Notes: a model not told the origin generated them from the sequence alone. 64,000 bases of DNA from Monosporascus cannonballus (GCA_004154925.1 QJNS01000278.1:32630-96629); one strand, 5' to 3'. Shown: positions 51,348-63,630, counted from the stretch's first letter. A program made the numbers and translations.

Positions 51348-52392
51348 ATGGTCAAAGCACTCATCATCGGGGCAACAGGAAAGCAGGGCGGAGCTACCGC
51401 CCGCTCCCTGCTCAAGGCTGGCCATGATGTCCACGCTCTAGTCCGCACTCCGGACTCTGAGGCTGCCCAGGCCCTAAAATCTCAGGGCGCAGTGCTATTC
51501 GAAGGCAACACGGACGACCTCGACGCTATCAAGGCTGCTATGGCCGGTACTAGGTGAGCATATAGTCTAGATCTCCTCGTCTCCTTTCATAACTATCTCA
51601 GAGCTTCAACTCTGGGCATACTTTTAGGGCGAAACAGTTACTGACTTGGGCTTGCGGTTTAGCGCCGTGTTCTGGATTTCCCTTCCTTCGTTCACCGACT
51701 GGCAGGAAGAGGTCCGCGGAACCAAGAACATCGTGGACGCTGCGAAACAGTCGGGATCCGTGGAGCACCTCATCTACAGCACGGTGGGCATGATTGAGCA
51801 CGTCAAAGAGGTATCGCAGTGGGACGCGAACCCCAGCTTGAAGCTGTACTGGGAGAACAAGATAGCGGGCGAGGAGTGTGTGCGCAGCGCCGGCCTCAAG
51901 TACTACACGATCCTGCGGCCGCACGAGTTCATGAGCAACCTCGTGCTGCCGCTCGCCGCGTTCCAGTTCCCCGACATGACGAGCACGGGCGTTTGGAACT
52001 CGGCCTTCCCACCGGGTTTCCGCAACCTGTACATCGACACCGAGGACATCGGGCGCGTCGCCGTCGCCGCCCTCCTGAACCCCGAGGGCTGGAACGGGCG
52101 CGAGGTCGAGATCGCGGCCGAGCGCGTCCCCGTCGGGCAGGTCATCGAGCTCATCTCCGCGGCCGCCGGAAAGCGGCTGAGCCTGCGCACGCTCGGGGAA
52201 GAGGAGGCGCTGAAGGCGAGCGAGCAGAACCCTGTGTTGTCCGGCCAGCTGTGCCGTCTCAAGTATGCTGAACTTCATGCCGAGTGGGACACGCAACCGA
52301 TCGACGACTTTGGTCTTGGGTTTAAGACATTGAAGCAATTCCTTGAGGAGAATAAGGAGCTGGTCGTCGAGACTTATAAGAATGTAAAATAG
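51348..52392 (+). CDS. NmrA-like NAD(P)-binding family protein
   Basis: Two exons, 51348-51553 and 51663-52392, 311 aa; the 109-bp intron has GTGAGC and TTTAG ends and joins AGTS to AVFWISLPSF. The Rossmann nucleotide motif GATGKQGG is at residues 8-15 after a beta strand (KALII), then the typical ARSLLKAGHDVHALVR. Later blocks are VEHLIYSTVG, KLYWENKIAGEECVR, LKYYTILRPHEFMSNL and DIGRVAVAALLNPEGWNGREV. Members are NAD(P)-dependent redox sensors, negative regulators of nitrogen control, or reductases; the YxxxK dyad of active short-chain dehydrogenases is not evident (YWENK is the nearest), so I favour the atypical NmrA-like group. Start context CAAGATGG is good. Confidence 0.9.
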
Positions 52393-52555
52393 AGCGCCTC
52401 GCTTCGTCACGGTGGTGGCTTTAGTGAAATTGGGTTGTTTAATTCGGACAAATCTTTAAGTCGCATTGATGGGCTGCTTAAGCATCCGGAAGAACAGTTC
52501 ATCACCATGGGCTGACTTTTATGTTATGACTGTCGTGACTGTGTGGTAGATGATC

Positions 52556-52761
52556 CGTCAGATGAAAATGGTGAGGCACAAAGTTCAAGGCGGGGGAAAC
52601 AGCCAAGCAGGAGGTTCATAGTATGGGTAATAAATGTATGACCATTAATGCCTATCCCCCACTAATTATTCGGGGGCGAAGCCCCCTCTCTATATGTAGG
52701 CTAGACCCTCACTAGTGGACCCCTTGGCCCGAGAAAGGGGGTCGCACCTTGGCATCTGACA
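52556..52761 (+). repeat. Solo-LTR-like element, copy B, with TSD TGATC
   Basis: 206 bp, from CGTCAGATG to ATCTGACA (consensus ends TGTCAG..CTGACA), flanked by TGATC at 52551-52555 and 52762-52766. It contains the GGGGGC/GCCCCC hairpin (near 52670). It aligns with copy C along its full length, and with copy A in reverse orientation. It lies between the NmrA-like and membrane-protein genes. Confidence 0.75.
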
Positions 52762-52766
52762 TGATC

Positions 52767-53379
52767 TCGGCTGCCTATCTCTATGATAGAAGGGGGTGGG
52801 GAATCCAGGCAAACGAACTACATTGTTAATGAAGACGGGACACCTAACCCACACTAAAACAAAACAGTAAGGGCAGACATAAGGAACGATGCTGGTTTCG
52901 ATTATCTTCTTGGTAGCCACACGGCGTCATCACCATCAATTTTACTCAGTACTGACGTCTTGGGGCCCTCTAGCGGATATGAACCATATTCTACGCAACT
53001 AATTAGGCGTAATAGCGAGAAAGCTATCCGTAAGGTAGCTAATCACGATCTAAACTCCAAAAGATAGATATGCATCGCTACTAAAGTGCGCGTTGTCTTT
53101 TATTAGCTATGCTATAGTAGGTCATCTACTAATAAAAGACCTTGACCCTATACTTTTGTGAAAACCCTGATATACATAGGCCTGGGTCTCGTCGACGTGT
53201 ATATGTTAAACGCCGCCTGGCCGAGGATTATCAAGACTTCTGCATTGCATTTGCCGGGAGGTCCCGTAATCCTCAAGTTGTAGAATATTCAGCATTATCT
53301 TTACGGCTAAAGTTATTGTACATGTAACGCTATTCCGACTCAAACTCATAAATCATCGCTCTCTGCTTTACACCAAAGA
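52767..53379. other. Spacer with a strong inverted repeat
   Basis: No complete gene. A plus-strand open stretch from about 53142 to 53327 (61 codons, no ATG at its start) has protein-like content (VYVKRRLAEDYQDFCIAFAG) and may be a fragment of an unrecognised gene. The inverted repeat at 53095-53140 sits just before it. Confidence 0.4.
53095..53140. repeat. Perfect 12-bp inverted repeat
   Basis: GTCTTTTATTAG at 53095-53106 is the exact reverse complement of CTAATAAAAGAC at 53129-53140, with 22 bases between. It could be the ends of a tiny element or a transcript hairpin; no target duplication is evident. Confidence 0.6.
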
Positions 53380-55059
53380 TCACCGACGCGGCCAACTGAC
53401 AACCTCGGGATATGCGATGCCCAGCGTTGGCCGACGCGGTAATCCGAGTTCTGGGCTAAGTCCTTGTGATATGACGCCCCCCTGAAGTGCAATGTCTTGG
53501 GTTTTAAAAGTGGCAGGTGTAGTTGCCCTCTTGAAACTTGCTTGGCTCTCCGACACGTGATAGTACCTCATCACACCGTTCTCGTCAATAACACCGTAGC
53601 GCGCCTTCCGCTTGCCTATCTGACGCAGCAGCGTATATACGTCAGCGTTCGGGTCTCCGCCCTCGGTGTGCGGCGCCCGGAACGCGACGGCGATCTCGAC
53701 GGGGCTCAGCGTGACCTCGCGGCCCAGGTGCCACCAGCCGTGGAACAGGGGCAACATCGCCAGAGTGGCCACAATCATGAGTACCAGTCCACCCGCCAGG
53801 TACCTGTAGTTGGCCGTGTAGACGGTGATCTGCATCGTCTCATGTCCCTCGATCCGCTGCATCGGGGTCGTGGCGTTGGAATGGAAGGCCGCTGCCCGGA
53901 ACGTCAGCTCCTGGATCGCGGCCACGACGTCCGCCGTCGGGTCCGCCCAGGTCATGCCCACGGTCCCCAGCGCGTCGTCCGACGAGTTTCTGTACGCGTA
54001 CCCCATCATGCCGTTTGCGGATACTTGTAAGCCGCCCCCATTGTATATGCTGATCTTGCTGTTATATTGCTTGCCTACCGCGAACGCGATACCCCCAAGC
54101 GTCGAGGGAAAAATTCCCAAGCCGGCGGTTTCCATCCGCGGGTATTGTCTCTCGACTGTGCGGTTTACCGACAGAGGCAGCCGTGAGAGGGTTACGGTTC
54201 CGTTTGATAGCTCGACTGGGTGGCGAACGCGTGCGAACTGCATCGTGCACTTTGAGGTGGCCAAGTTGTGTTCCATCCCTTGGGGCATGAACAGTGTGGA
54301 AACAATTATAACGCTAGTGTTCAGTACCCCGCCAAACTCGACAGAAATAGAGCCGATGTCGACCTTGTCTGCTATTTCGGGCATTCCAAGAGCCTTCTGG
54401 GCCCCGTTCGAGCATTCGACCTCCCAGCCCGGGGCGATGATTTCTCCATGACAAGTGCCTCGGCAGCCTTCGGCCCGGAGGACAATAGGTTCTCTGCTGT
54501 TGTAGCCCGCAAGAACTCGCGCGAACCTGTCCGAGAGCGTGTCCACCATCTTCGCACGGCTCGTGTACCAGCCCGTCGTGTAATCGAGCAGATTCTGGTT
54601 GAGGGCCATCGAAAAGTTCCTGGGATTTGAAACTTGGATGGACCTGACCGTGGACGCGCGTTGGAGGATCGGGCCGTCTATGACGACTATGGCGGCCATG
54701 AGACAGGCCAGCGCGACCTTGTTGAAATGCCTCCCCGACGTGACGGCCGCCCAAACGCTGTTAGAGTAGTTCCAGTACCTGTGGCAGTCGTTCAGGCTGC
54801 CGCCCAGCATCATCTTGATCCACCACGAGATCGTGGCTCCTTCGTGCAAAGCCAGGAGAAGCATGGCATTGACCGAAGCCGTTAAGACCGATAATACGAC
54901 GGAGGGCTGGACGCTGAGATCCGGGCTGGGCCAACTCTCGTATTCTTTTCCGTCGGAGGACGCCAAGACGGCTGCTGTTCCTAAGCTACAGACCAATGCA
55001 CCAAGAAGGGCTGAGAGGCCGAGCACCGGTGCTCTCGAGAAGAAGTGTACCCAGGTCAT
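53380..55059 (-). CDS. Multi-pass fungal membrane protein with large lumenal domain
   Basis: Open frame on the minus strand from ATG 55059, 559 aa. The frame stays open to the GTG at 55090-55092 and a little beyond, so an upstream exon is possible: a CCCAG acceptor-like site lies near 55114. Hydrophobic segments are at about residues 10-34, 52-72, 114-134 and 415-438. Between the third and fourth is a domain of about 280 residues with several N-glycosylation sequons (NFS, NTS, NGT, NRT, NSS, NAT) and Cys residues, so it is probably lumenal or extracellular. A cytosolic tail of about 120 residues follows. WPSPDLSVQPSVVLSVL and ATISWWIKM resemble DUF3176-type fungal proteins as I remember them; function unknown. 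Solo-LTR copy C begins 98 bp upstream of this ATG and may have displaced the first exon or promoter. Confidence 0.75.
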   Translation of the reverse strand: MTWVHFFSRAPVLGLSALLGALVCSLGTAAVLASSDGKEYESWPSPDLSVQPSVVLSVLTASVNAMLLLALHEGATISWWIKMMLGGSLNDCHRYWNYSNSVWAAVTSGRHFNKVALACLMAAIVVIDGPILQRASTVRSIQVSNPRNFSMALNQNLLDYTTGWYTSRAKMVDTLSDRFARVLAGYNSREPIVLRAEGCRGTCHGEIIAPGWEVECSNGAQKALGMPEIADKVDIGSISVEFGGVLNTSVIIVSTLFMPQGMEHNLATSKCTMQFARVRHPVELSNGTVTLSRLPLSVNRTVERQYPRMETAGLGIFPSTLGGIAFAVGKQYNSKISIYNGGGLQVSANGMMGYAYRNSSDDALGTVGMTWADPTADVVAAIQELTFRAAAFHSNATTPMQRIEGHETMQITVYTANYRYLAGGLVLMIVATLAMLPLFHGWWHLGREVTLSPVEIAVAFRAPHTEGGDPNADVYTLLRQIGKRKARYGVIDENGVMRYYHVSESQASFKRATTPATFKTQDIALQGGVISQGLSPELGLPRRPTLGIAYPEVVSWPRR

Positions 55060-55157
55060 TGCAAAGTCGTAAACGTCAATAAATAGCCTCACTCGGCATC
55101 GATATAAAAGGACCCTGGGTAGGTGATTTAAGTCGCCAGCGGCCAGGCGCGAATGAG

Positions 55158-55362
55158 TGTCAGGGAAAATGGTAAAGGACGGAGTGAGAGGCAGAAGAAG
55201 CAGCCAAGCAGGTGGTTCATGGTATGGGTAATAAATAGATGACCATTAATTAATGCCTGCCCTTTTCTAATTACTCGGGGGCGAAGCCCCATTATATATG
55301 GACAAACTGGAGCCCCACTAGTGGGTCGCTAGGCCCTGGAAAAGGGGCCGCACCTTGGCACC
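55158..55362 (+). repeat. Solo-LTR-like element, copy C, split by the hAT element
   Basis: Begins TGTCAGGG and is like copy B throughout, including the GGGGGC/GCCCC hairpin (near 55277). It is cut after TTGGCACC by the hAT-like insertion; its last five bases, TAACA, are at 63631-63635 (RIP-type change of TGACA). Total about 210 bp. Its own 5-bp flanks (ATGAG left, GAGTT right) do not match. Confidence 0.75.
55355..55362 (+). repeat. Left target-site duplication TTGGCACC of hAT-like element
   Basis: Exact 8-bp match to 63623-63630. Eight base pairs is the duplication length of hAT elements. Confidence 0.92.
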
Positions 55363-55424
55363 TAGGGTGAGGGAGGAACCACCCACCGAAAATTACCCAC
55401 GGCCCACGGGTACCCGCGGGTAAT

Positions 55425-55459
55425 GCCAAGGACCCATGGGTGACCCATGGGTCCTTGGC
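55425..55459. repeat. 35-bp subterminal palindrome of the hAT-like element
   Basis: Seventeen-base arms (GCCAAGGACCCATGGGT and its reverse complement) around one G. It sits 62 bp inside the left end. Related ACCC/GGGT words recur to about 55530, and at the right end from about 63450 to 63600. Confidence 0.85.
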
Positions 55460-55559
55460 GCAAATCAGAATTACCCGCGGGTACCCAATGGGTCCTTGGC
55501 ATTATTCGCGGATACCCAACGAGTCCTTGGCAGAACCTATTAGGTACTTATGACTTATT

Positions 55560-58500
55560 AACAAAATAGGTAAATTCCAGACATATTAAAAAAAAAAAGA
55601 AATAATTTAAAATAATTATTATATTATCAAAATAATATATATTATTGTTAAACGAAATAAATAATTTAGTAAATTTAATCTTTTTTAAAAAAATAATTTG
55701 AAATAATTTGAAATAATTATTATATATAATAAATTAAATCCTTTATAACTAATTATTTTTATAAATTTAACTTAATAAAGAAAAAAACAGGAAAATTATT
55801 TACGTTATGGTTAATAAATTAATACCATAACCACTTTTAATTTAAATTATTTTATAATTTTTTTATAAAAAATTTTACTTATATATAACTTAGAATTCGC
55901 GTTATTAAATACGGCGGAAATAATTTTGACATAAATATAGCTAATAACGTTAAACTTTTTTTAAAAGCCTTATTTGGGAAATTTTTTAAAACATTTTTTA
56001 TGCCTTTAATTAATACATTAATTTTAAAATTCGAATAGTTTTTTATTATTTTTATATATTTAAAATTATTTTTCCTGGGGTTTTTTAATATAATTAAAGT
56101 TTTATCCCATAATTTCTCGTAATATGCCTATAATAGAAAAAAGGTTTAAAGGTTAAGGGCGAATTTTGGAAATAAGGCCGCGAAATTTCATATCGAAATA
56201 ATGTATAAAATAGTTTTTTTTGACCTTATTACGCCAAGTTATAAAGCCGGTAATTTTTAGTAATAAAATACCGTATAATTTTAAATAAACCGGATATTTA
56301 TATAAATATTTTAAAATATAATTATATTATTTTAAAAATACTTCAAAAAATTATTTAATATATTTGTTTATAATATTAAACTTTAATACAATTATATAAA
56401 TAATTTTTTTTCCAGTTTCGAATTTGCTTAAATCGAAAACTGTAATAACTTTTTATAATTTTTTTTACATAAAAATATAAAAAAATTTATAACGAATTAA
56501 ATAATATAATAAAAGGCTTTTTCGTAAGTAAAAAATATTTTAAATAAATATCGAAAATTATATTTAAGGCCGAAATATTTTTATATTAATATAATGTAAA
56601 ATACAAATTATTTATAATATTATATTATTTTAAACGTTAAGCTTTAAAGAATATAAAACTATATTAAAAATTTAAATAATAAAATAATTAAAAATAATTC
56701 AGATTTGTGAATCAAAATATTAAAATAATATTTTTAATATTTTTTATTTAAATATTAACGTTAAAATTATTTTGATTAGTAAAGACATTATTTGCTAAAA
56801 ATAATTAAAATATATAACGAAATTATATTAAAAAAATCCGTAATTTTATTAATAATAAATCCAATAATTTTATTATAATATATATATATAAATTCGTTAT
56901 TATTTATTATACGAATATTTAGTAAATTATTTTTGCTTTAAGTCGGTAATAAACGTTAAAGATATTAATAAAATAATTAAAAAATAATTAGAGCAAAAAA
57001 TTACTTAATAAATTATTTTGCGAAAATTTTTAATTTAAGATATAACAAAAATTTCCGGTAATTAAAGTATTAAATCATTTAAGTAATTAACGATAAATTT
57101 ATAATAAATATAATTAATAATAATAATATTATTAATATTAATATATATTTTATTATTATTAATTGATATTGTAAATATATTTTTAATTTCGGTTTATGTC
57201 GTTATAATTTAATTAAAATATCGTTAGTTTATTTAATTATTAATAATTAATAAAATATTATAATAATTATAAAATAATATTTATTAATAAGTATTAATTT
57301 TTTATTTAATAATTATATTTTATTTCGTTTATTTTTCGGAAATTATATATAAATTTAAATAATGTTAATTATTTAATTTGCATTTAATTTATTACTTTAA
57401 GTTATAACAAACCTTTTTAATATTATTTTATTTACCGAAATATTATATTTTTATATACGAACTTTTTTAATATATAAATTTTAAAATAATAATTCGTTAA
57501 ATTTCCGATATTTAAATAAAAAAGATATTACGAAATTAAAAACCAAAAATGTTAAATATAATTATTTTAGGATTATGTTAGAAATTAAATAACGGTAATT
57601 AAAAATAACGTATTATAATAAGGTAAAATAATAGGATTTAATTAGGCTGAAAAATATTAAGTAATAAAATATTTTTTTAAATAAATATAAAATTTAAATT
57701 AAATAAAGATTTATATAATATATATAAAATTTAAAGATTTATCGATAGAGAATTTTATATTTATAAAATTTAAAACAAAATTTATTAAATTAAATAATAT
57801 TAATTATTTTTGAGGCTTTTTATAAATAAATATTTAAAATATATAAAAAAAGGTTAATTAAAATAGTCTTTAAAATATGTATTATTTTTTTGATTTGTTT
57901 AAAGTTTTAGCAATCGGCTTTAAAATAATTATATTTTAATAAAAATAAATTTTCCAAGTAATATAAATATTTTCTACTTAAAGTATTATTCGTTTATTAT
58001 AAATAACGCAAAAATTATTATTTTGAAATAAAAAAATTTAAAATTTTTTATAACTTTTTATAATACTTTTAAAATAAACGCTTTTATTAGCATAAATTAG
58101 CATAATATATTTATAAACATTTCGTAAACGATACGTTAACATAATATTTTTTCGAAAATTAAGCGGATATTTTTGGGTATTTTTAAATTTTGCAAAATAT
58201 ATTTTTTAAAAAATATTAATAATAAAATAATTATGAAATAATCCGGGTTATATATTTATTATTAAGTTTCCGTTTATAACACCGAACTTTATACATAAAT
58301 GCGTTTAGTTAAAGTTTTATCGGTTTATTTAACATTGTTTTGGCGGATTTGGGAATAAAATTAATTAATGATATTAATTTATTTTATATTATGCGTTAAA
58401 TAGGGATATATTTAAAAGATTTAGATAACGGGGGAAAATTAAAAATAAAATTATTAGAATTTAGTTAAATTTGTTTTAAGTATTATTAATCTGTAAAAGA

Positions 58501-61500
58501 TTTAAAATATTATTTAAAATCAGTAATTTTTTAATTATATTATTTCGGTGGTATTAAGTTTGAATTAAAATAAATAAAGCAAATAATTTTATTATAAAGA
58601 TTTAATTAAAAAATAAATAACGTTAGAAAAAATTAATACGTAATTTTAAAACCTTACATCGTCAATTATTTACGAAATTTCGACTATTTTTTATTTTTGT
58701 TAATTATCCGTTTACTACAAAAATTAAATTTTATTATGGTTTTAATCGAATTTATTGTAATACCAAAATACCGTCATAAATTTTCGAAGATTTAGATTTT
58801 AAGAATAATAATTTTGATAATAATAAATTATTATAAAATATTTTTTATAAAATAATAACCTTAATTAAAATAATAATTTAAAAACTTTTGTTATTAATAA
58901 TTAAGATAATAACAAATTCTTTAATGAAAATTATTTATTAGAATATATGGGTAAAAATTATTAAAGTTAAAAGCCGATTAAAATAAATTCAAATTAAAAA
59001 CAAAATATCCGAAAGCCAAATTCGGAACTTAATTATTTATAATTTAGTTAATAATTACCGAACGAAAAATAATTTAACTTATTAATTTTACCTAGTTACA
59101 AAACTGTTTTATTACGTTAAATTATTCGAACCGATCTTAATCCCAGATATAATAAAAGGCCAATTTTCTTATTATTAACCGGGAATATTACGAATATTAG
59201 AAACGTTAATATAAAAATTAGGTGGTTTAATTTTAGCGGCAGTTATGTTTTTAAAAAAACGTTAGTAATAAAAATAACGAAAACTTATTGAACGAAATTA
59301 TTAATATATTTAATAAAATAAACCGTAATTCGGAATAATAAAATTTTTTATATAAATTTAGTAATAGATAACTGGATAACTTAAAATTAAATATCGACGA
59401 TATGGGTATTATTTTATATATTTTATTTTTCTTAAAGAAAACGGAATTGGTTTTATAAAAAATTCTTATAGAATAATATATACCGTAAAGAAATAAATTA
59501 AATAAACCTAATTATTAATAATAAAATCCCTAATATAATTATGATATGTATATAATGTGAAATAATTTTAAAATAATTATTATATAATTTTTTATTAATA
59601 GATATTTATTAAAAATCTTTTTATTTTTAATTTCCCCCTCTTTTTTTAGAAAAAGGGTAATAATTTTAAAATACTTTTTATTTAGTATAATTAAGACTTA
59701 ATATTACTTAAAATACTTAATTGTAATTAAACCTTTTTAATTAATTATTTCGTATATTATTATTTGCTGAATAAAAAGTTTGTAAATAAATATTTTCGAA
59801 TTATAATATTATTTTATAATAACAGCTTTAAAATATTACTAATAAAATATATATATAAAGTATATACGGGTATATATTCATATGGTTATTAAATATAGAT
59901 TTAAGGATGTCTTTTTAAAATCTTTTATATCAATTAATTATAACGTTTGGATTACGTTGTATTTAGTATTTTCGTTTTAAGAAATTATTATTTATTAGAT
60001 TAACCGGGAATAAAAAAACGATATTTTTTAATTAATGTGAAATTATGTAATATTAAATCGAATAGGTTTAGTAATAACAAATTATTACGTTAATTAAAAA
60101 AACTAAAAATAAACGACCGATTTTGCGTTTTTATTATAAATAATAACTTTGGTATTAGATAAATAATTATGTAAAATACTTTTATCGAAAGTTAAACGAT
60201 TAATTCCAATAAGTAAATAAAATTCGGTATTATGCATATATATGCTTTATAAAGGGCATTTAGTAATTTTTTTAAAATTTATAGCGTAAAGTTACCGCAT
60301 AAATTTAAAAACCTTTGGGAAATAAAACAAAAAGTTTAAAAGTTTGCCGAAATAAGGCAAAATTCTTACTAACCCGAAGGAGGAATAAATAATCATATTA
60401 ATACGTATTTTTCAAAATAATTATGAAATAATTATTTACTTTTTATAATTACGCATATTTCTTATTTAAATTTATTTCGATTTGGATAAAAAAAATTCTT
60501 TTTATAAATTTGATAAAATATAATTATAAATAAGATTTTGGATTATAAAAACGTATTTTAAATAATCCGTAACGTTTATAGCTATCAAAATTGAGTAATT
60601 GTTTTTGTTACGTATTATAAAAATATATTCCGTAATTTAAAGATTTGTACGCAAATATTTATTATTGAAAAAAAAGGTTATATATTACCCTTTACTAGTG
60701 TTATATGTATTCGTTATTTAGTTAATATTTTTTAAATATTTTATTTAAATAACGAATAATTTCGATTTTCCCCGGGAAAACCATATTTCCTATATAGTAA
60801 ACGGGTATAAAATTATACTTAAGCATTTACGTAAATACGAAAAGCATATGGTTAAAACTTATTAAAACTATTATCCGGATAAAAAACCAGAAAATAAAAA
60901 ATATAAAAAATAAAAATAAATTAACATATTTTGAATTTATTAACTAATTATAAATATAATTACGATTGTTACAGAAAAATATTAAGTTAATAATGTCGAA
61001 AGTTTTTAAATATATTAATAGGTTATTTATTAATAATTACTTATCGGTTTATTTTTTTGTTTTAATTTAATTATTATTAAATAATATGGCCATTAATTTC
61101 CGTAATTATTTTAACGATTAAAAAAAATATTTCTAATTGGAATTATTTAATAATATATTTTACGAGAAAACCGTTAAATATTTTAAACAAACCTATTAAA
61201 AATATGAAGAAAAATTTAATAAACATAATATATAATTTATTATACTTACTTTTATTTCAAATTACGGAAACCTTATCGAATACTTTTTGTTAAATTTAAA
61301 TTTTAAGAAAAAAAGTTCGGTATATCGTATTAACGATAATCCGTAAAAGGATATTATTGACGATTATTTCCAATACGAATGTAAATAATTTAATTAATAT
61401 TTTAAAAATTATTTTTTAATTTTATTATTTAAGTATTCGTCCGAACGAAACCTTTTTAGTAATATAATAACGGATTAATAATATATTTCCCGGTTTTATT

Positions 61501-61784
61501 TATTTTATACGTAATTTATTATATATCCAATATTCTTCCGGATTAATAAAGTGTATTTGTAATTTTGTTCGGTTAAAGTATTATTTTAACCGTTAATTAT
61601 TATTATTATAATAATGTAAATTAATTTCGATTATATTATTTTATATTCGAATTAAAACATTTAATTTAGATAACAATATTATATATAATAATAACGACCC
61701 CGTTTATATCTGAAAACGATTCGAAAAACGTAAAAGAAAATGCAGAAAATATTTTAAATTCCGTTTATCGAAAACTTAGAGAAA
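55560..61784. other. AT-rich interior of the hAT-like element
   Basis: Saturated C:G to T:A decay. No protein domain can be read with confidence in any frame, and no other LTR or inverted-repeat boundary was found by eye. Confidence 0.5.
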
Positions 61785-62548
61785 TTGCCGGATTAACATA
61801 ACCTATTACTAGATAAACATTACGAGGTATTAAATAACGATTTAAAAAATCCGGATAAAACCGAAAATAATAAGGACAAAAATCAGGCATTCCGGAAATC
61901 TTTATATGCTGGTTGGATTACTAAGATAAGCGGATTTTAATATGAAGAAACTATATCTAAGGATTAATTTCGCAAAAAAAGAAAAAGGCTAACTAATGCC
62001 AAAAATAAAGGCGTTATTAAAAAATAAACAAATAAAATTTCGAAAATTAAAACTTTAAGGCTTATTTAAAGCCGGCCGTTTTTCTGGGATAATTCAGATT
62101 TATTATTATAATTATAGTAAACCAGGCCCGTAATTATTAAATTAGGGCAATAAGTAACATAATTAATATATTTGTAATTTTGAAAAGCGGATTAAATTTA
62201 ATATAAAATTATTTTCTATTTTTTTAATTTATTATTTGTTTTTGTTATATATTATATAATTTGTTATTATAATAAGGAAATAAAGGTTTTAAAATAAGAT
62301 ACCTAGGTAAATTATGGAATCTTTTTTTAATTATCTTATGTTACTTTATATACATTATTTTTCAAAAAAATCGCTTATACCAATACCTGATTCAAAATTC
62401 GTTAAATACTTACTAATTATAATACCGCTATTATAATTAATAACTTTATGCTATTATAATAATAAAATTAATTGCGATAAAAAGGTTTTATTAATATAAT
62501 TATAAAATAATTATTTATTAATAATTTAATAATTGCAATAATAATCAA
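61785..62548 (+). repeat. Dispersed repeat, copy 2 (partner at 4190-5087)
   Basis: Direct-orientation match to the segment that ends the first AT-rich block, sharing CAGGCATTCCG (near 61884) and ACCTAGGTAAATTAT (near 62302). This copy is more T/A-converted. It may be the end of a transposon ORF plus its 3' region, nested in or belonging to the hAT-like element. Confidence 0.6.
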
Positions 62549-63430
62549 AATAATGTGCATTAGGTAAACGGTTCGCTAATTAATTTTGGAATTAAAAAAT
62601 TACTTGGCGTTAAAAAAGATTTCCCGTATTATAAAATAACCTTTAGCTAAGAAAATAATACCTAAGCGCGCGGCTGGGAAAATAATACCTAAGGGCTCGA
62701 TTTCTTTTAAAAGGCGAAAAAAATGCGTTTTATCTAATAATAAATTTTCTTTAAAAACATAAAATAATTTTAAAATAATATTAATGTATATATCAGCCGC
62801 TTTATGTAAAATCCGATAATATTAAACAAATACTAAGTTATTGCTTAAAAAAGCGTCTTTTTAACGTTTAATAAAGGAAATTTTGCAATAATTTAAAAAC
62901 CAATAACAATTCCAAATTTCAGTTATAAACGTTATATACAAAATGGCACAAGTTATGCTATTCAAATTATTTAAAAATAAGTAATATATAAAATAATCTT
63001 AAAATAATTTAATTTTTTATTATAATTAATTTATACGCCATTTAGGCCAAACGAATTATTATTTGATAAAAAAATATAATTAATTAAAAATAGTTTAAGC
63101 TATTATTAAAACTTAACAGAACCATAAATAAAAACGACAGCTCCCGGTAAAAAACCTGGCGTTTCGTTAGGCAAAACTTATAATTAAAATTTTAAACGTA
63201 CTAAAAAAAACGCGCAGAATAATAACGCGCAAAATAATAAGGTTTCGGATAATATGCAGGATAATAAGAATGATAGAATTTTAAACGAAATTTAAATTTC
63301 GTTTAAAAAAAATCGGCGTTATTTGGTTTTATGATAACTAAAACGTTTTATGCAATTTAACTGCAAATTCTTTAATATTACTACTTTTACCGGATTATTT
63401 TAAATTATCTCAAACTATTAAAACGATTTG
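62549..63430. other. AT-rich right arm of the hAT-like element
   Basis: No gene. GCGCG and AATAATAA words recur near 63210-63240, and AACGAAATTTAAATTTCGTT forms a short palindrome near 63284. GC returns at the subterminal repeats. Confidence 0.45.
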
Positions 63431-63622
63431 CTTTATATGTAAATTTTTTACCTACTGGGTACCCGTAAGTCCTTAACAAGACCTAATAAGTACCTAATGG
63501 GTTCTTGGCAAATCCGATAGGTACTGGCGGGTACCCACCAAATTAGATGGGTAGTGGATAGATACCCATCAGGACCCATAGGTCTTCGTGGGTCACCCAC
63601 GAGTACCTATTCCCTCACCCTA

Positions 63623-63630
63623 TTGGCACC
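63623..63630 (+). repeat. Right target-site duplication TTGGCACC
   Basis: Second copy of the 8-bp duplication. It is followed by TAACA, the displaced end of solo-LTR copy C. Confidence 0.92.

Larger units (their letters stand above)
55363..63622. mobile_element. hAT-like DNA transposon, RIP-degraded, 8260 bp
   Basis: Perfect 12-bp inverted ends: TAGGGTGAGGGA at 55363-55374 and its reverse complement at 63611-63622, with the 8-bp duplication TTGGCACC. The terminal TAGGG fits the hAT end consensus YARNG. The first and last 200 bp carry many GGGTACCC, ACCCATGGGT and CCTTGGCA words, subterminal repeats of the hAT type. The interior is RIP-degraded and I could not read a transposase with confidence. 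The size is large for hAT and implies other nested repeats, including 61785-62548. Confidence 0.85.

Noticed and set aside
51598..52410. 270-codon minus-strand frame opposite the NmrA-like gene
   Set aside because: Shadow frame; the plus strand has the Rossmann motif and a consistent intron.
53142..53327. Possible fragment of a tyrosine-recombinase-type (DUF3435) gene
   Set aside because: The residue pattern is only vaguely suggestive, there is no ATG and no catalytic motif; kept only as an orphan fragment.
55363..63622. MULE rather than hAT
   Set aside because: Inverted repeats are only 12 bp, the duplication is exactly 8 bp and the end fits YARNG, so hAT is the better fit, though MULE is not strictly excluded.
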